The translations under genes and the position numbers were made by a program. The notes below the pieces were generated by a model. It was not told the DNA's origin, ran no database searches, and saw only the letters and a list, made by a program, of their open reading frames with translations. From the NCBI GenBank assembly GCA_026392325.1, contig JAPLCH010000004.1, positions 1-7,599 of the forward strand: a DNA stretch of 7,599 nucleotides. The letters are read 5' to 3'. Shown one piece after another: positions 1-6,294 of this stretch (positions are counted from its first letter, which is position 1; each line of letters starts with the position of its first letter). This DNA comes from Solirubrobacterales bacterium (lineage in GTDB: Bacteria > Actinomycetota > Thermoleophilia > Solirubrobacterales > Solirubrobacteraceae).

Positions 1-162
1 CCCGAGCATCAAGGCGGTCAGAGGACGGCGGATTTCATGGATCGAATCAAGCACATCCTCAGCCCTCCCTTCTCCCTGACGTGCTCTAGCTCCCCAACTG
101 AGGACTGAGCGGGTCCCAGCTCCTGCCAACCACCCGAGAGCAATCCAAAGCGCCAGTGTCAT
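1..162 (-). CDS. Sensor histidine kinase, N-terminal fragment (runs off the left edge)
   Basis: Reading leftward from ATG at 162 gives 54 open codons to the window edge. Residues about 2-16 are hydrophobic (TLALWIALGWLAGAG) and can form one membrane helix. A short basic stretch follows, then SIHEIRRPLTAL at residues 40-51, which matches the HisKA H-box with His42 as the likely phosphoacceptor. The ATG overlaps the stop of the response regulator gene as ATGA, the usual arrangement for a translationally coupled regulator-kinase pair, and GTGAAGG just upstream can serve as ribosome binding site. An in-frame TGA lies only 15 nt upstream of the ATG, so the protein cannot start much earlier. The kinase therefore has at most one membrane helix and no extracytoplasmic sensor domain before the H-box. 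The ATP-binding domain would lie outside the window. Its signal is unknown; it should phosphorylate the adjacent regulator. Confidence 0.8.
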   Translation of the reverse strand, partial: MTLALWIALGWLAGAGTRSVLSWGARARQGEGRAEDVLDSIHEIRRPLTALMLG

Positions 163-881
163 GCCTTCACCGGTCCGTCAATCAGGCGATAGCCAACCCC
201 CCAAACATTGACCACAAGGTGATCACCCTCAACCGAGAGTTTCTGCCTCAGGCGACACGCATGTGAGTCAAGCGTGCGAGTTGACCCCAGAGACCTGAAT
301 CCCCACACATCACGCAGGAGCTCCTCTTTTGTGAAGACGCGAGTGGGCTCCGAAGCCAGAGCCCGCAACAGCGCGTACTCCTTCTGGGAGAGAGCCATCC
401 TCCGACCGCGAAGGGTGACCTCCCTTGACGGAGGGTCAAGCTCGAGCGGTCCGATTCTCAAGCGCCCTTGACTCTGCCGCTTGTTCGATCTCCTGAGCAG
501 AGCAGCCACCCGGGCCCGCAGCTCCGGATAGGAAAATGGCTTCACTAGATAGTCATCGGCACCGTGATCAAAACCGCGCAGCCGGTCCAGTTCTCCTGCC
601 CGACCCGTGATCACAACCACGGGCAGTGCCGGATCTATCCGACTCGCAATCCCGTCGCTGGCACGCACGGCTCGAAGGACATCCAGACCATCACCGTCGG
701 GCAGCCCCAGATCAATCACCGCGAGGTCAGGGAACTTGGTCTCCATTAAACGCAGGGCATGCCGGGCACAGTCCGCTACCACCAGCTCATAACCATCCGC
801 GGTCAGATTGTCAGCCAGAAATGTACGGGTCGCATCATCATCTTCAGCTACCAGAATTGTGAACTTCTCTTGATCATTCAT
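159..881 (-). CDS. OmpR/PhoB-family two-component response regulator
   Basis: This is a DNA-binding transcription factor switched by phosphorylation. Counting from ATG at 881 (240 aa), the receiver domain covers about residues 8-130. It has the acidic pair Asp14/Asp15 in VAEDD, phosphoacceptor Asp57 in VIDLGLPDGDG, the switch Thr92 in VVITG and Lys114 in LVKPF. A winged-helix domain (about 140-235) follows, with the typical LSQKEYALL, FTKEELLRDVWG and RLRQKL blocks and the closing VWGVGYRL wing. Length is normal for the family. A GTG at 896 would add five residues; neither start has a good ribosome binding site, and ATG is preferred because the receiver fold begins just after it. The gene is followed by a kinase with ATGA overlap and is divergent from a membrane protein gene about 50 bp away, a plausible regulatory target. 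No more specific name (PhoP, MtrA and so on) can be justified. Confidence 0.93.
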   Translation of the reverse strand: MNDQEKFTILVAEDDDATRTFLADNLTADGYELVVADCARHALRLMETKFPDLAVIDLGLPDGDGLDVLRAVRASDGIASRIDPALPVVVITGRAGELDRLRGFDHGADDYLVKPFSYPELRARVAALLRRSNKRQSQGRLRIGPLELDPPSREVTLRGRRMALSQKEYALLRALASEPTRVFTKEELLRDVWGFRSLGSTRTLDSHACRLRQKLSVEGDHLVVNVWGVGYRLIDGPVKA

Positions 882-932
882 GCCCGACTTAGGCACGAGG
901 CGGTCAAGTCTCGCCCCCTTCGCGCGCCATGA
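882..932. promoter_or_regulatory. Short divergent intergenic region between regulator and membrane protein genes
   Basis: Only about 50 bp separate the two divergent starts (36 bp if the regulator uses its upstream GTG). Any promoters and the operator of the response regulator must lie here or overlap the coding starts. I found no convincing pair of -35 and -10 boxes and no clear tandem repeat of the kind OmpR-family regulators bind. A TTGACC hexamer exists on the minus strand (about 901-906) but has no -10 partner before the start. The control role is inferred from layout only. Confidence 0.3.
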
Positions 933-1607
933 GTGCGATCCTTGCTTCAGATGCTCAAGTTCTTCCTACTGGCACTCGCGACGACGGTCAATCCGATGAT
1001 GCTGGCGACGGTTGTCCTCATCCTCTACACGAACCGAGCCCGGTCAATGCTCAGCATCTACGTGGCGACCGCTATGGGATTCAGCCTCGCGCTCGGAATG
1101 CTCGCCGCTCCCCTGCTCGAGAAGCTGATCAAGGTAAGCCCCCACCTCAGCCCGGCGATCGACATCGGCGGAGGGACACTCCTCCTGATCGTTGCTTTTC
1201 TACTTGAGCGCGGCCACTTTTCGAGGCTGAAGCGGCACGACAAACACCCTGACCGTGACCCGTGGACAGAACGAGTGATGAAGGAGCCACGCCTTCCAGT
1301 GGCATTCGCAATGGGCCTCTACACGGGGACCCCCGGCCTCTACTACGTGCTTGGTATCAAGGAGCTCAGCACCTTCCATATTGGAAGCGCAGAGCAGTTC
1401 GGATTGCTGTTCGCCTTCAACCTGATCATGGTCTCCCCGGCGCTGATTCCACTGATCCTCTACTTCGCGAGGCCCAAGACAACTGCAGCGCGGGTGGACA
1501 GGATTGACAAGTGGATAACCGAACACTCCCGATCACTTCTCGCATCGGCTGCAGCGGTACTCGGCATCTTTCTCGCCTCGAGCGGAATCTCCAGACTCCT
1601 GGGGTAG
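933..1607 (+). CDS. GAP/Sap-like (LysE superfamily) six-helix membrane protein
   Basis: The 224-aa protein has six hydrophobic segments at about residues 8-28, 36-60, 74-92, 120-142, 156-179 and 201-222. They form two groups of three separated by a charged cytoplasmic-type stretch (SRLKRHDKHPDRDPW, about 97-111). This plan, with a Pro early in helix 1 (TVNPMM) and a Gly/Pro-containing motif in helix 4 (GLYTGTPGLYYVLG), resembles the GAP/Sap family of actinobacteria, relatives of LysE exporters. Mycobacterial members are linked to export of glycolipids or sulfolipid; the substrate here cannot be predicted. The GTG at 933 directly follows an in-frame stop and has no visible ribosome binding site. 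ATG at 951 is an equally good start and gives a more usual N-terminus (MLKFFLLAL). The gene is divergent from the response regulator, so the two share one short control region. The family assignment is by pattern and is moderately sure. Confidence 0.72.
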   Translation: MRSLLQMLKFFLLALATTVNPMMLATVVLILYTNRARSMLSIYVATAMGFSLALGMLAAPLLEKLIKVSPHLSPAIDIGGGTLLLIVAFLLERGHFSRLKRHDKHPDRDPWTERVMKEPRLPVAFAMGLYTGTPGLYYVLGIKELSTFHIGSAEQFGLLFAFNLIMVSPALIPLILYFARPKTTAARVDRIDKWITEHSRSLLASAAAVLGIFLASSGISRLLG

Positions 1608-1622
1608 CTCAACGCCTCTCCC

Positions 1623-1639
1623 GGGTCTATGTGTGACCC
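1623..1639. other. Small inverted repeat after the membrane protein gene
   Basis: GGGTC (1623-1627) and GACCC (1635-1639) form a perfect 5-bp stem around a 7-nt loop, 15 bp after the stop of the membrane protein gene. No T-run follows, so it does not qualify as an intrinsic terminator. It may protect the 3' end of the mRNA, may be a small operator, or may be chance. Confidence 0.25.
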
Positions 1640-1691
1640 AGATCAGGTGCAAGCTGCGATGCACTCAAAGAGGCCAAGAAGGAATCCGGCT

Positions 1692-1697
1692 TAGGAT
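1692..1697 (+). promoter_or_regulatory. Possible -10 element (TAGGAT) for the small acidic protein gene
   Basis: TAGGAT matches actinobacterial -10 elements (TANNNT). It would put a transcription start near 1704, upstream of both candidate starts (GTG 1713, ATG 1758) of the following gene. No recognisable -35 lies 16-18 bp upstream. The stretch 1640-1712 otherwise shows nothing notable. Confidence 0.25.
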
Positions 1698-1757
1698 CCC
1701 GACGCTGCCGCCGTGAAGGGTGATTTGTCATATCCGCACGAGGGCAGCATCGATCCA

Positions 1758-2228
1758 ATGACTGAAAAACGCGGCGACTATGACTCCGGTGATGAGTTCG
1801 TTCTCGAATACGGTGAACTCCGGTTCACTTTCAACGAGCGGGACTTTGAAGAACGGTGCGAACAGGCAGCAGTAAGGCTCGGCTTTGTCGGGACAGGTCT
1901 GGGCGACCAAGAACGGGAGGACCTCGTGAATCTGGTTGTCAACGGAGAGGTTTCCCAACCAGCATCGGAACTTGGAGACCATGTGAACGAGTTCTGGCCA
2001 GAGCTCGTGGGACCAGCTGATCGCTCACTTGTCCATTGGCTCCGTCGGTTGGTTTTCCGGGGGGCTTGGCTCGATCAGCGAGTCAAGGAGGGAGAGTTGG
2101 ATGTGCGGTGGGACTCGGATCTTGGAGGCTTCAGGTACATCCAACCGACACGAGGCGGCGAACAGATAGAGCTCCAGTCAGAGCCATCATGGGGACGCGT
2201 CGTATACATCCCCAGAGAACGCCACTGA
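1758..2228 (+). CDS. Small acidic protein of unknown function
   Basis: From ATG at 1758 the product is 156 aa. A GTG at 1713 in the same frame would add 15 residues (MKGDLSYPHEGSIDP) but has no ribosome binding site; a GAGGG lies 13 nt before the ATG, which is long spacing. I do not recognise the family. The protein is rich in Glu and Asp, lacks a signal peptide and membrane helices, and is probably cytosolic. An acidic N-terminal part with alternating charged and aromatic residues (FVLEYGELRFTF) is followed by a helical middle (EDLVNLVVNGEV, SLVHWLRRLVF) and a C-terminal part that looks like short beta strands (LDVRWDSDLGGF, GRVVYIPRER). The frame is open throughout, codon use resembles the neighbours, and an intrinsic terminator follows, so I take it as a real single-gene unit. 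It is convergent with the Rho-like gene, and no function follows from that. Confidence 0.65.
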   Translation: MTEKRGDYDSGDEFVLEYGELRFTFNERDFEERCEQAAVRLGFVGTGLGDQEREDLVNLVVNGEVSQPASELGDHVNEFWPELVGPADRSLVHWLRRLVFRGAWLDQRVKEGELDVRWDSDLGGFRYIQPTRGGEQIELQSEPSWGRVVYIPRERH

Positions 2229-2255
2229 GCTTCAGACATTCAGTAGAGGTAACCG

Positions 2256-2279
2256 AGACGCCAGAGGCGTCTTTTCTTT
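2256..2279 (+). terminator. Intrinsic terminator of the small acidic protein gene
   Basis: AGACGCC (2256-2262) and GGCGTCT (2266-2272) form a perfect 7-bp, GC-rich stem with loop AGA. A T-rich tail, TTTTCTTT, follows to 2279. It lies 28 bp after the stop at 2228. On the minus strand no T-run follows the hairpin, so it acts only on plus-strand transcripts and shields the convergent Rho-like gene from antisense reading. Confidence 0.85.
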
Positions 2280-2297
2280 GGTCCAGCCACTTTCTCT

Positions 2298-2331
2298 GAC
2301 TGCCCATCCCCCAGCTTCAGGGGACGGGGTC
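2298..2331. other. Imperfect GC-rich hairpin between convergent genes
   Basis: CCCC (2308-2311) pairs with GGGG (2320-2323) around an 8-nt loop. The stem extends through one T-A pair and one mismatch to CCC/GGG (2303-2305 with 2326-2328) and, after a 2-nt bulge, to GAC/GTC (2298-2300 with 2329-2331). It starts 15 bp past the stop of the Rho-like gene, so on the minus strand it could stabilise or help end that transcript, but no T-run follows on either strand. Confidence 0.35.
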
Positions 2332-2345
2332 AGAACGAATTGGGT

Positions 2346-3581
2346 CTAACGGCCCTTCTTGACTGCATCAGCATGAGCCTTCTGGAAGGCCTTGAGCCCA
2401 CGGGCATCAAGGAGAAGCTCGGGCTTGAGAGTCGAGCTGTTGCGAACATCAACCGAAGGGAACTTGCCAGTAGCGGCACGCCCTTGGTCAAAGCTCACAA
2501 CCGTGGTCTCGCCGCCAATTGGCTCGCGGGAGACGACAACAACAGTGAGTGAGCCGCCCTTTGGCTTTGCTCCAGCCTCGGCAAGTGTCTTGCGAACTGC
2601 AGCTCCTGGGAGGTCGTCAACCGAATCAACGATCACAACTCCATGTCCACCACGGCTGATTGCACGCTTAGCCTTGTCCAGAGCGCGTTCAACGCCCCTG
2701 GCACGCGAATCGGGGGATGAGTCAAGGGTCTCGGTCGAAAGCGGCTCGATTGCCGCCCAATCGCCTTCCTCTTCCTTTCGGATCCCAGCGAGGGCTGTAA
2801 AGACCTCAACGCCATCGATCGCCCGAAGTGCAGCTGCGAGTGAACGGATGGCCGTGCTCTTTCCGGAATGAGGACCTCCGCAGAACACAACCCTTGATCC
2901 GCGGCCGATCGGGGCAACCCGATCAATCTCCGCCAAGGTCGCGTCTCCGCCGAGTGCAAAGCGCTCGCGCGGCAACGAAAGTGGCTGTGGCTTCTCACGG
3001 GTCGGTGGCGTTGGCGCTACGGAATCCGCGCTTGCACCGTTGATGGTCTCAATGCGAACGAGTGACGGATGCCGCTCTGAGCGCCGCGGTGACCGGACAG
3101 GTCCCCCAATGGAATCTCCATCGCTGAGCTCAAGACGTCGGATCTGGGCTGCCGAGACGTAGATCTCAGCGCCTCCACCGTTGGGCTTCACAAATCCGGA
3201 TCCTGAACCGTGAATGCTGAGCTTCCCTTCCACAGTCTCAGGGGATTCCTCTACCCGACGGCGATCGTCACGGCGACGTGAGTCGCCACGGTCGCCACGA
3301 TCTTCGCGGTCGCTGCGATCTCCACGGCCTCCACCTCGCGAGTCGCCGCGTGAGTCGCTCCGCTGCCTTGGCTCGCGTGAGCGTGAACGTGGTTGACGGG
3401 GAGCATCTTCTGACTTGCTCGAACGACCCTCACTTGGGTCTCCGCCTTGGGCTTCGATGAGCTTGTCAACGAGATCGGCTTTGCGAAGGCGGCGATAGCC
3501 GTCAATGCTGAAACCTGATGCGATCTCATGGAGATCGGCGAGTGTGCTGGCCTCGAGGGCCTCGCGGGAAAGAACTGACAT
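2346..3581 (-). CDS. Divergent Rho-like protein with degenerate ATPase core
   Basis: ATG at 3581 is chosen because AAGGAG stands 8 nt upstream; the frame stays open 17 codons further but without such a site. The 411-aa product has a Rho N-terminal (SAP-like) domain at residues 1-45 (YRRLRKADLVDKLIE). A low-complexity linker of Arg, Asp, Ser and Gly follows at 46-115. The Rho primary RNA-binding (cold-shock-like) domain is at about 116-180 (GSGFVKPN, IYVSAAQIRRLELSDGDSI). A shortened RecA-type core covers about 205-400: VAPIGRGSR, Walker A GGPHSGKS (235-242), Walker B VVIVDS (Asp319) and FPSVDVRNSSTLKPELLL (374-391). Compared from memory with E. coli Rho, the P-loop Lys181 is His, the DERPEE catalytic Glu is Ile, the arginine finger Arg366 is Leu, and about 22 and 13 residues are missing where the Q-loop and R-loop lie. 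RNA binding is probably retained; processive helicase and terminator activity probably is not. A normal rho is expected elsewhere in the genome. Confidence 0.85.
   Translation of the reverse strand: MSVLSREALEASTLADLHEIASGFSIDGYRRLRKADLVDKLIEAQGGDPSEGRSSKSEDAPRQPRSRSREPRQRSDSRGDSRGGGRGDRSDREDRGDRGDSRRRDDRRRVEESPETVEGKLSIHGSGSGFVKPNGGGAEIYVSAAQIRRLELSDGDSIGGPVRSPRRSERHPSLVRIETINGASADSVAPTPPTREKPQPLSLPRERFALGGDATLAEIDRVAPIGRGSRVVFCGGPHSGKSTAIRSLAAALRAIDGVEVFTALAGIRKEEEGDWAAIEPLSTETLDSSPDSRARGVERALDKAKRAISRGGHGVVIVDSVDDLPGAAVRKTLAEAGAKPKGGSLTVVVVSREPIGGETTVVSFDQGRAATGKFPSVDVRNSSTLKPELLLDARGLKAFQKAHADAVKKGR
3237..3446 (-). repeat. Low-complexity Arg/Asp/Gly/Ser-rich coding stretch
   Basis: Residues 46-115 of the Rho-like protein are almost wholly Arg, Asp, Ser, Gly, Glu and Pro, with recurring short units such as RGD, DRGD and SRG. 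The DNA shows matching degenerate repeats of GTCGC, CGCGAG and CACGG types. It is predicted to be disordered and strongly charged. Many actinobacterial Rho proteins carry a comparable Arg/Asp-rich insert between the N-terminal and RNA-binding domains, where it aids RNA contact. Confidence 0.6.
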
Positions 3582-3697
3582 GTGTGTAACTCCTTGTTGT
3601 GTGATCGGTTGGCGTCCGGCCGCGTTGAACACAGCGACCGGCGAGTCAAGCGTTTATTTCACCTCCGAGCCTAGCGGCCCATAGGTGTACTACGAGG
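3582..3697 (-). other. Leader region of the Rho-like gene
   Basis: The 116 bp between the folP stop and the Rho-like start holds a good ribosome binding site (AAGGAG, 3590-3595 on the minus strand). A TTGACT hexamer (3644-3649, minus strand) could be a -35 element, but nothing like a -10 lies 16-18 bp further on. No strong terminator follows folP, so read-through from folP is possible. The spacing suggests that the Rho-like gene has its own promoter, but I cannot place it. Confidence 0.3.
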
Positions 3698-4606
3698 TCA
3701 GCTACCACTCTCGCGGCGTAATTCCTCCGCGAGTAGGGCGCCTGAAGGAAGTTCCTCACGCCCATCAAGCAGCCGCTGGACCGTCAGAAAGTCACGGCAA
3801 GCGGCAACATCATGAACTCTGAAAATGTGGTTTCCGCGGGCCGCACCCCAGCCGAGGGCAGCAAGTGTTCCCGCCTCGCGCTCGCGTGGAGCCCTGCCAG
3901 TTGCTGCTCCAATGAAATCCTTCCGGCTGAGCGCAAGCAGGACCGGGTGGCCAAGGGCCTCAACCTCTCCCAGCCCACGCAGAACCTCAACAGTTTGGGC
4001 TGGCGTCTTCCCAAAGTCAGGGCCCGGGTCGGTGATGATTGAGCTTTCTGACACTCCCCTGGAAACCGCGAAGCCAATGCGTTCCTTAAGGAACTCAACG
4101 ACGTCAGCGAGCATCCTCCCGTCCATTGAAGCGTCGAGCAGCTTCTCCTTGGGCTTCGCTCGCGTATGCATCACAACGAGCGCCGCTCCGGTCTCAGCGC
4201 AGACATCGGCAAGCTCGGGATCCCTCAGGCCGCTGACATCGTTGATGATCACCGCTCCCGCCTCGATTGCTGCGCGTGCGACCAGTGGCTTGTAAGTGTC
4301 AACTGAGATCACAGCGTCAAGTTCAGCGGCAACCCTTTCAATCACCGGGACCACACGCTCAAGCTCCTCCTCTGCATCTACCGCTGGCTTGTTGGTCACT
4401 CCCGACTCTCCACCAATGTCAATGATGTCGGCACCTTCCAACAGCAGCCGTTCGGCCAGAGCAACCCGCTTGTCGAGCGTCTTCTCCTCCGACGGAGAAT
4501 CGGAGAATGAATCGGGAGTGGCGTTCACAACCCCCATCAACCAGGGCCGGTCCCCAATCAGGAGCGTTCGCCCGCAGGCGGGTACCTCAAACCGACGGGG
4601 AGTCAT
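3698..4606 (-). CDS. folP: Dihydropteroate synthase with variant pterin/pABA loop
   Basis: DHPS condenses 6-hydroxymethyl-7,8-dihydropterin pyrophosphate with p-aminobenzoate to dihydropteroate in cytosolic folate synthesis, and is the sulfonamide target. The 302-aa barrel shows the family motifs in order: MGVVNATPDSFSD (24-36, with the Mg-binding Asn28), DIGGES (63-68), SVDT (101-104), INDVSG (121-126), VVMH (144-147), DPGPDFGK (193-200), LSRKDF (226-231) and FRVHDV (262-267). Length is normal for the family, with short extensions at both ends. The usual STRPG after GGE is replaced by SGVTNKP (68-74), so the Thr and Arg that help hold pterin and pABA are changed. ATG at 4606 overlaps the glpD stop as ATGA, indicating translational coupling. 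No other folate gene is visible nearby. A DHPS-like enzyme of altered specificity is the main alternative, but all other motifs favour true FolP. Confidence 0.9.
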   Translation of the reverse strand: MTPRRFEVPACGRTLLIGDRPWLMGVVNATPDSFSDSPSEEKTLDKRVALAERLLLEGADIIDIGGESGVTNKPAVDAEEELERVVPVIERVAAELDAVISVDTYKPLVARAAIEAGAVIINDVSGLRDPELADVCAETGAALVVMHTRAKPKEKLLDASMDGRMLADVVEFLKERIGFAVSRGVSESSIITDPGPDFGKTPAQTVEVLRGLGEVEALGHPVLLALSRKDFIGAATGRAPREREAGTLAALGWGAARGNHIFRVHDVAACRDFLTVQRLLDGREELPSGALLAEELRRESGS

Positions 4607-6282
4607 CCGACCAAGTCTTGAACTGAAACGCCCTCGGCCTCAGCCTCAACGATGAACGCGCCAACCTCTTCGGCCTTTCTGTCCTCGTCCCAGCCGAGCT
4701 CATCTCCAAGAACATCAGCCACCCGCGCAGCAAGGCCGGAAGAAAGGTCCGCTGCCTCGCGCCCTGCGAGCAGGCCAATCCGCGTCCGCCGGAGAAGCAC
4801 ATCGCCGACTGTTGTCGCCTGCTGCTCACGGGCGGCCCAAACCACCTCGGCAAGGATGTCGCCGAGGCCAGGGACGATTGCCTGAGCCAACTGCCCGCGC
4901 TCAGCGGCTACGGCAAGAATGTCAACGGCTACTTTCCCGTACCGACCAGCCAAGGCCTCGTAGGACTCGGCTGGAACTCCCTCTACTCGCGGCAGCTCAT
5001 TCGGGTCGACAACAACGCCCAAGACGGTGTCGCGTGTTCGACACGGCGCGTCTGCCACTTCGCGTTGAACAATCCTGTCCACAGTCATTTCAGCCATCGC
5101 ACGCCAAGTCGTCAGCTTGCCGCCGGTGATCGTAATCATGCCTGACGAGGTTTCATAGAGCTCTGCCTTGCGGGAGATGTCAACTGACTTCTTACCTTCT
5201 GCTGGGGCGATCAACGGGCGCACGCCCGCGAACGCTCCAGCAACCTGATCCGGTCGTATCTCAGTCTTAAAGAACTCGTTCACAGCGTTCAGCAGGTACT
5301 CAACATCGGACTCTGGAGGAGGCACATTCTGGAGATCATCCGACTCATAATCGTTGTCTGTAGTGCCAATCAGTGACCGCCCGAGCCATGGCAGAGCGAA
5401 AACCGACCTTCCCTCTCCGGCTGGGACGATCACCCCGGCATCAAGTGGGAGCAAATCCCGGTCAATCAGAATGTGTGTTCCTCTACTCGGGCGGATCCGA
5501 GGGACCTCAGCCTCATTGCGCAGCTCGCCGGGACGCAGCTTGTCAGCCCAAACTCCCGTCGCGTTGACAACATGGGCAGCCTTGATGGTGATCTCTTCAT
5601 GCCCGTCGATAACCGCAGTAACACCAGTCGCCCTGCCGCCTGACTCGACAAGGCCGGTCACATTCACGCGGTTGGCGATGACTGCGCCCCAACGAGTGGC
5701 CTCTTCCAGAGCTGTGAGGACAAGCCGAACATCGTCCGTTTGGCAGTCGTAAAAGAGATATCCGCCTGTTGGCTTGCGGCCCTCCAAGGCTGGGATCAGC
5801 TCGACGACAGCTTCGCCCGACAACTCACGGTGACGATCGGGAGACCAATCCGCAGGATCAGGTTCTCCCTCGGTCACGTTCTTCTTGCGGGCGTCTCGCA
5901 GCGTCGGAAGTGCCAGACCGTCGTACATGTTCAAGGCGACGCCGACGAGTCGGTCCGGGTGCTCACCGTCGAACGCGGGCACCACCATCTTCAATGGCTT
6001 CACAAGGTTCGGGGCCATGTGGACATTGACCTGCCGCTCAAGCAGCGCCTCTCGGACCAGGCCAAGATCGAAGCTCTGCAGGTAACGCAGGCCACCATGG
6101 ACCAGCTTGCTCGAACGGCTTGATGTTCCCGATGCGAAGTCGTTTCGCTCCACCAGTGCGACGCTGTAGCCACGCTGGGCCGCGTCAAGGGCCACCCCAG
6201 CTCCAGTAATTCCCCCGCCGACCACGAGCACATCAAAGCTCTGCGCCGAAAGGGCACGGATGGCTGCGTCTCTGCGGATCAT
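4603..6282 (-). CDS. glpD: FAD-dependent glycerol-3-phosphate dehydrogenase (aerobic, quinone-linked)
   Basis: GlpD oxidises sn-glycerol 3-phosphate to dihydroxyacetone phosphate at the inner face of the membrane and passes electrons through FAD to quinone. The 559-aa protein begins with the FAD-binding Rossmann motif VVGGGITGAG (20-29), with Glu45 at the end of strand 2. The family signature SSKLVHGGLRYL (57-68) follows. Further on are HVVNATGVWAD (237-247), RPSRGTHI (264-271), FALPWLGRSLIGTTDND (295-311), AGVRPL (352-357) and GGKLTTWR (387-394). The C-terminal alpha-helical DAO_C domain covers about 420-545. The length is like other actinobacterial GlpD and longer than the 501 aa of E. coli. 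ATG at 6282 lies 36 bp after the pntB stop; the ribosome binding site is weak. A hairpin sits in this gap. The gene overlaps folP by 4 bp. No glpF or glpK is in view. Confidence 0.95.
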   Translation of the reverse strand: MIRRDAAIRALSAQSFDVLVVGGGITGAGVALDAAQRGYSVALVERNDFASGTSSRSSKLVHGGLRYLQSFDLGLVREALLERQVNVHMAPNLVKPLKMVVPAFDGEHPDRLVGVALNMYDGLALPTLRDARKKNVTEGEPDPADWSPDRHRELSGEAVVELIPALEGRKPTGGYLFYDCQTDDVRLVLTALEEATRWGAVIANRVNVTGLVESGGRATGVTAVIDGHEEITIKAAHVVNATGVWADKLRPGELRNEAEVPRIRPSRGTHILIDRDLLPLDAGVIVPAGEGRSVFALPWLGRSLIGTTDNDYESDDLQNVPPPESDVEYLLNAVNEFFKTEIRPDQVAGAFAGVRPLIAPAEGKKSVDISRKAELYETSSGMITITGGKLTTWRAMAEMTVDRIVQREVADAPCRTRDTVLGVVVDPNELPRVEGVPAESYEALAGRYGKVAVDILAVAAERGQLAQAIVPGLGDILAEVVWAAREQQATTVGDVLLRRTRIGLLAGREAADLSSGLAARVADVLGDELGWDEDRKAEEVGAFIVEAEAEGVSVQDLVG

Positions 6283-6294
6283 CTGCTCAGGTTA

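Noticed and set aside
1200..1526. 108-codon minus-strand frame opposite the membrane protein gene
   Set aside because: It has no recognisable domain, while the plus strand encodes six regular hydrophobic segments.
2036..2299. 87-codon plus-strand frame overlapping the small acidic protein gene and its terminator
   Set aside because: It runs through the intrinsic terminator and overlaps a better gene in another frame.
2392..2871. 159-codon plus-strand open frame opposite the Rho-like gene
   Set aside because: It is rich in Ser, Pro, Arg and Thr with no domain, and lies wholly antisense to a protein with clear Rho motifs.
3237..3446. Repetitive GTCGC/CGCGAG-type DNA that could be taken for a CRISPR array or tandem repeat
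   Set aside because: Units are short and irregular with no spacers; they encode the Arg/Asp/Gly/Ser-rich linker of the Rho-like protein.
3621..3649. TTGACT as a promoter -35 for the Rho-like gene
   Set aside because: No -10-like sequence lies 16-18 bp downstream (AACGCG and neighbours), so a promoter call is not supported.
3825..4295. 156-codon plus-strand open frame opposite folP
   Set aside because: Ser/Ala/Arg-rich antisense shadow; folP motifs are intact on the other strand.
5354..5752. 132-codon plus-strand open frame opposite glpD
   Set aside because: Low-complexity antisense shadow within a gene whose FAD-dehydrogenase motifs are complete.
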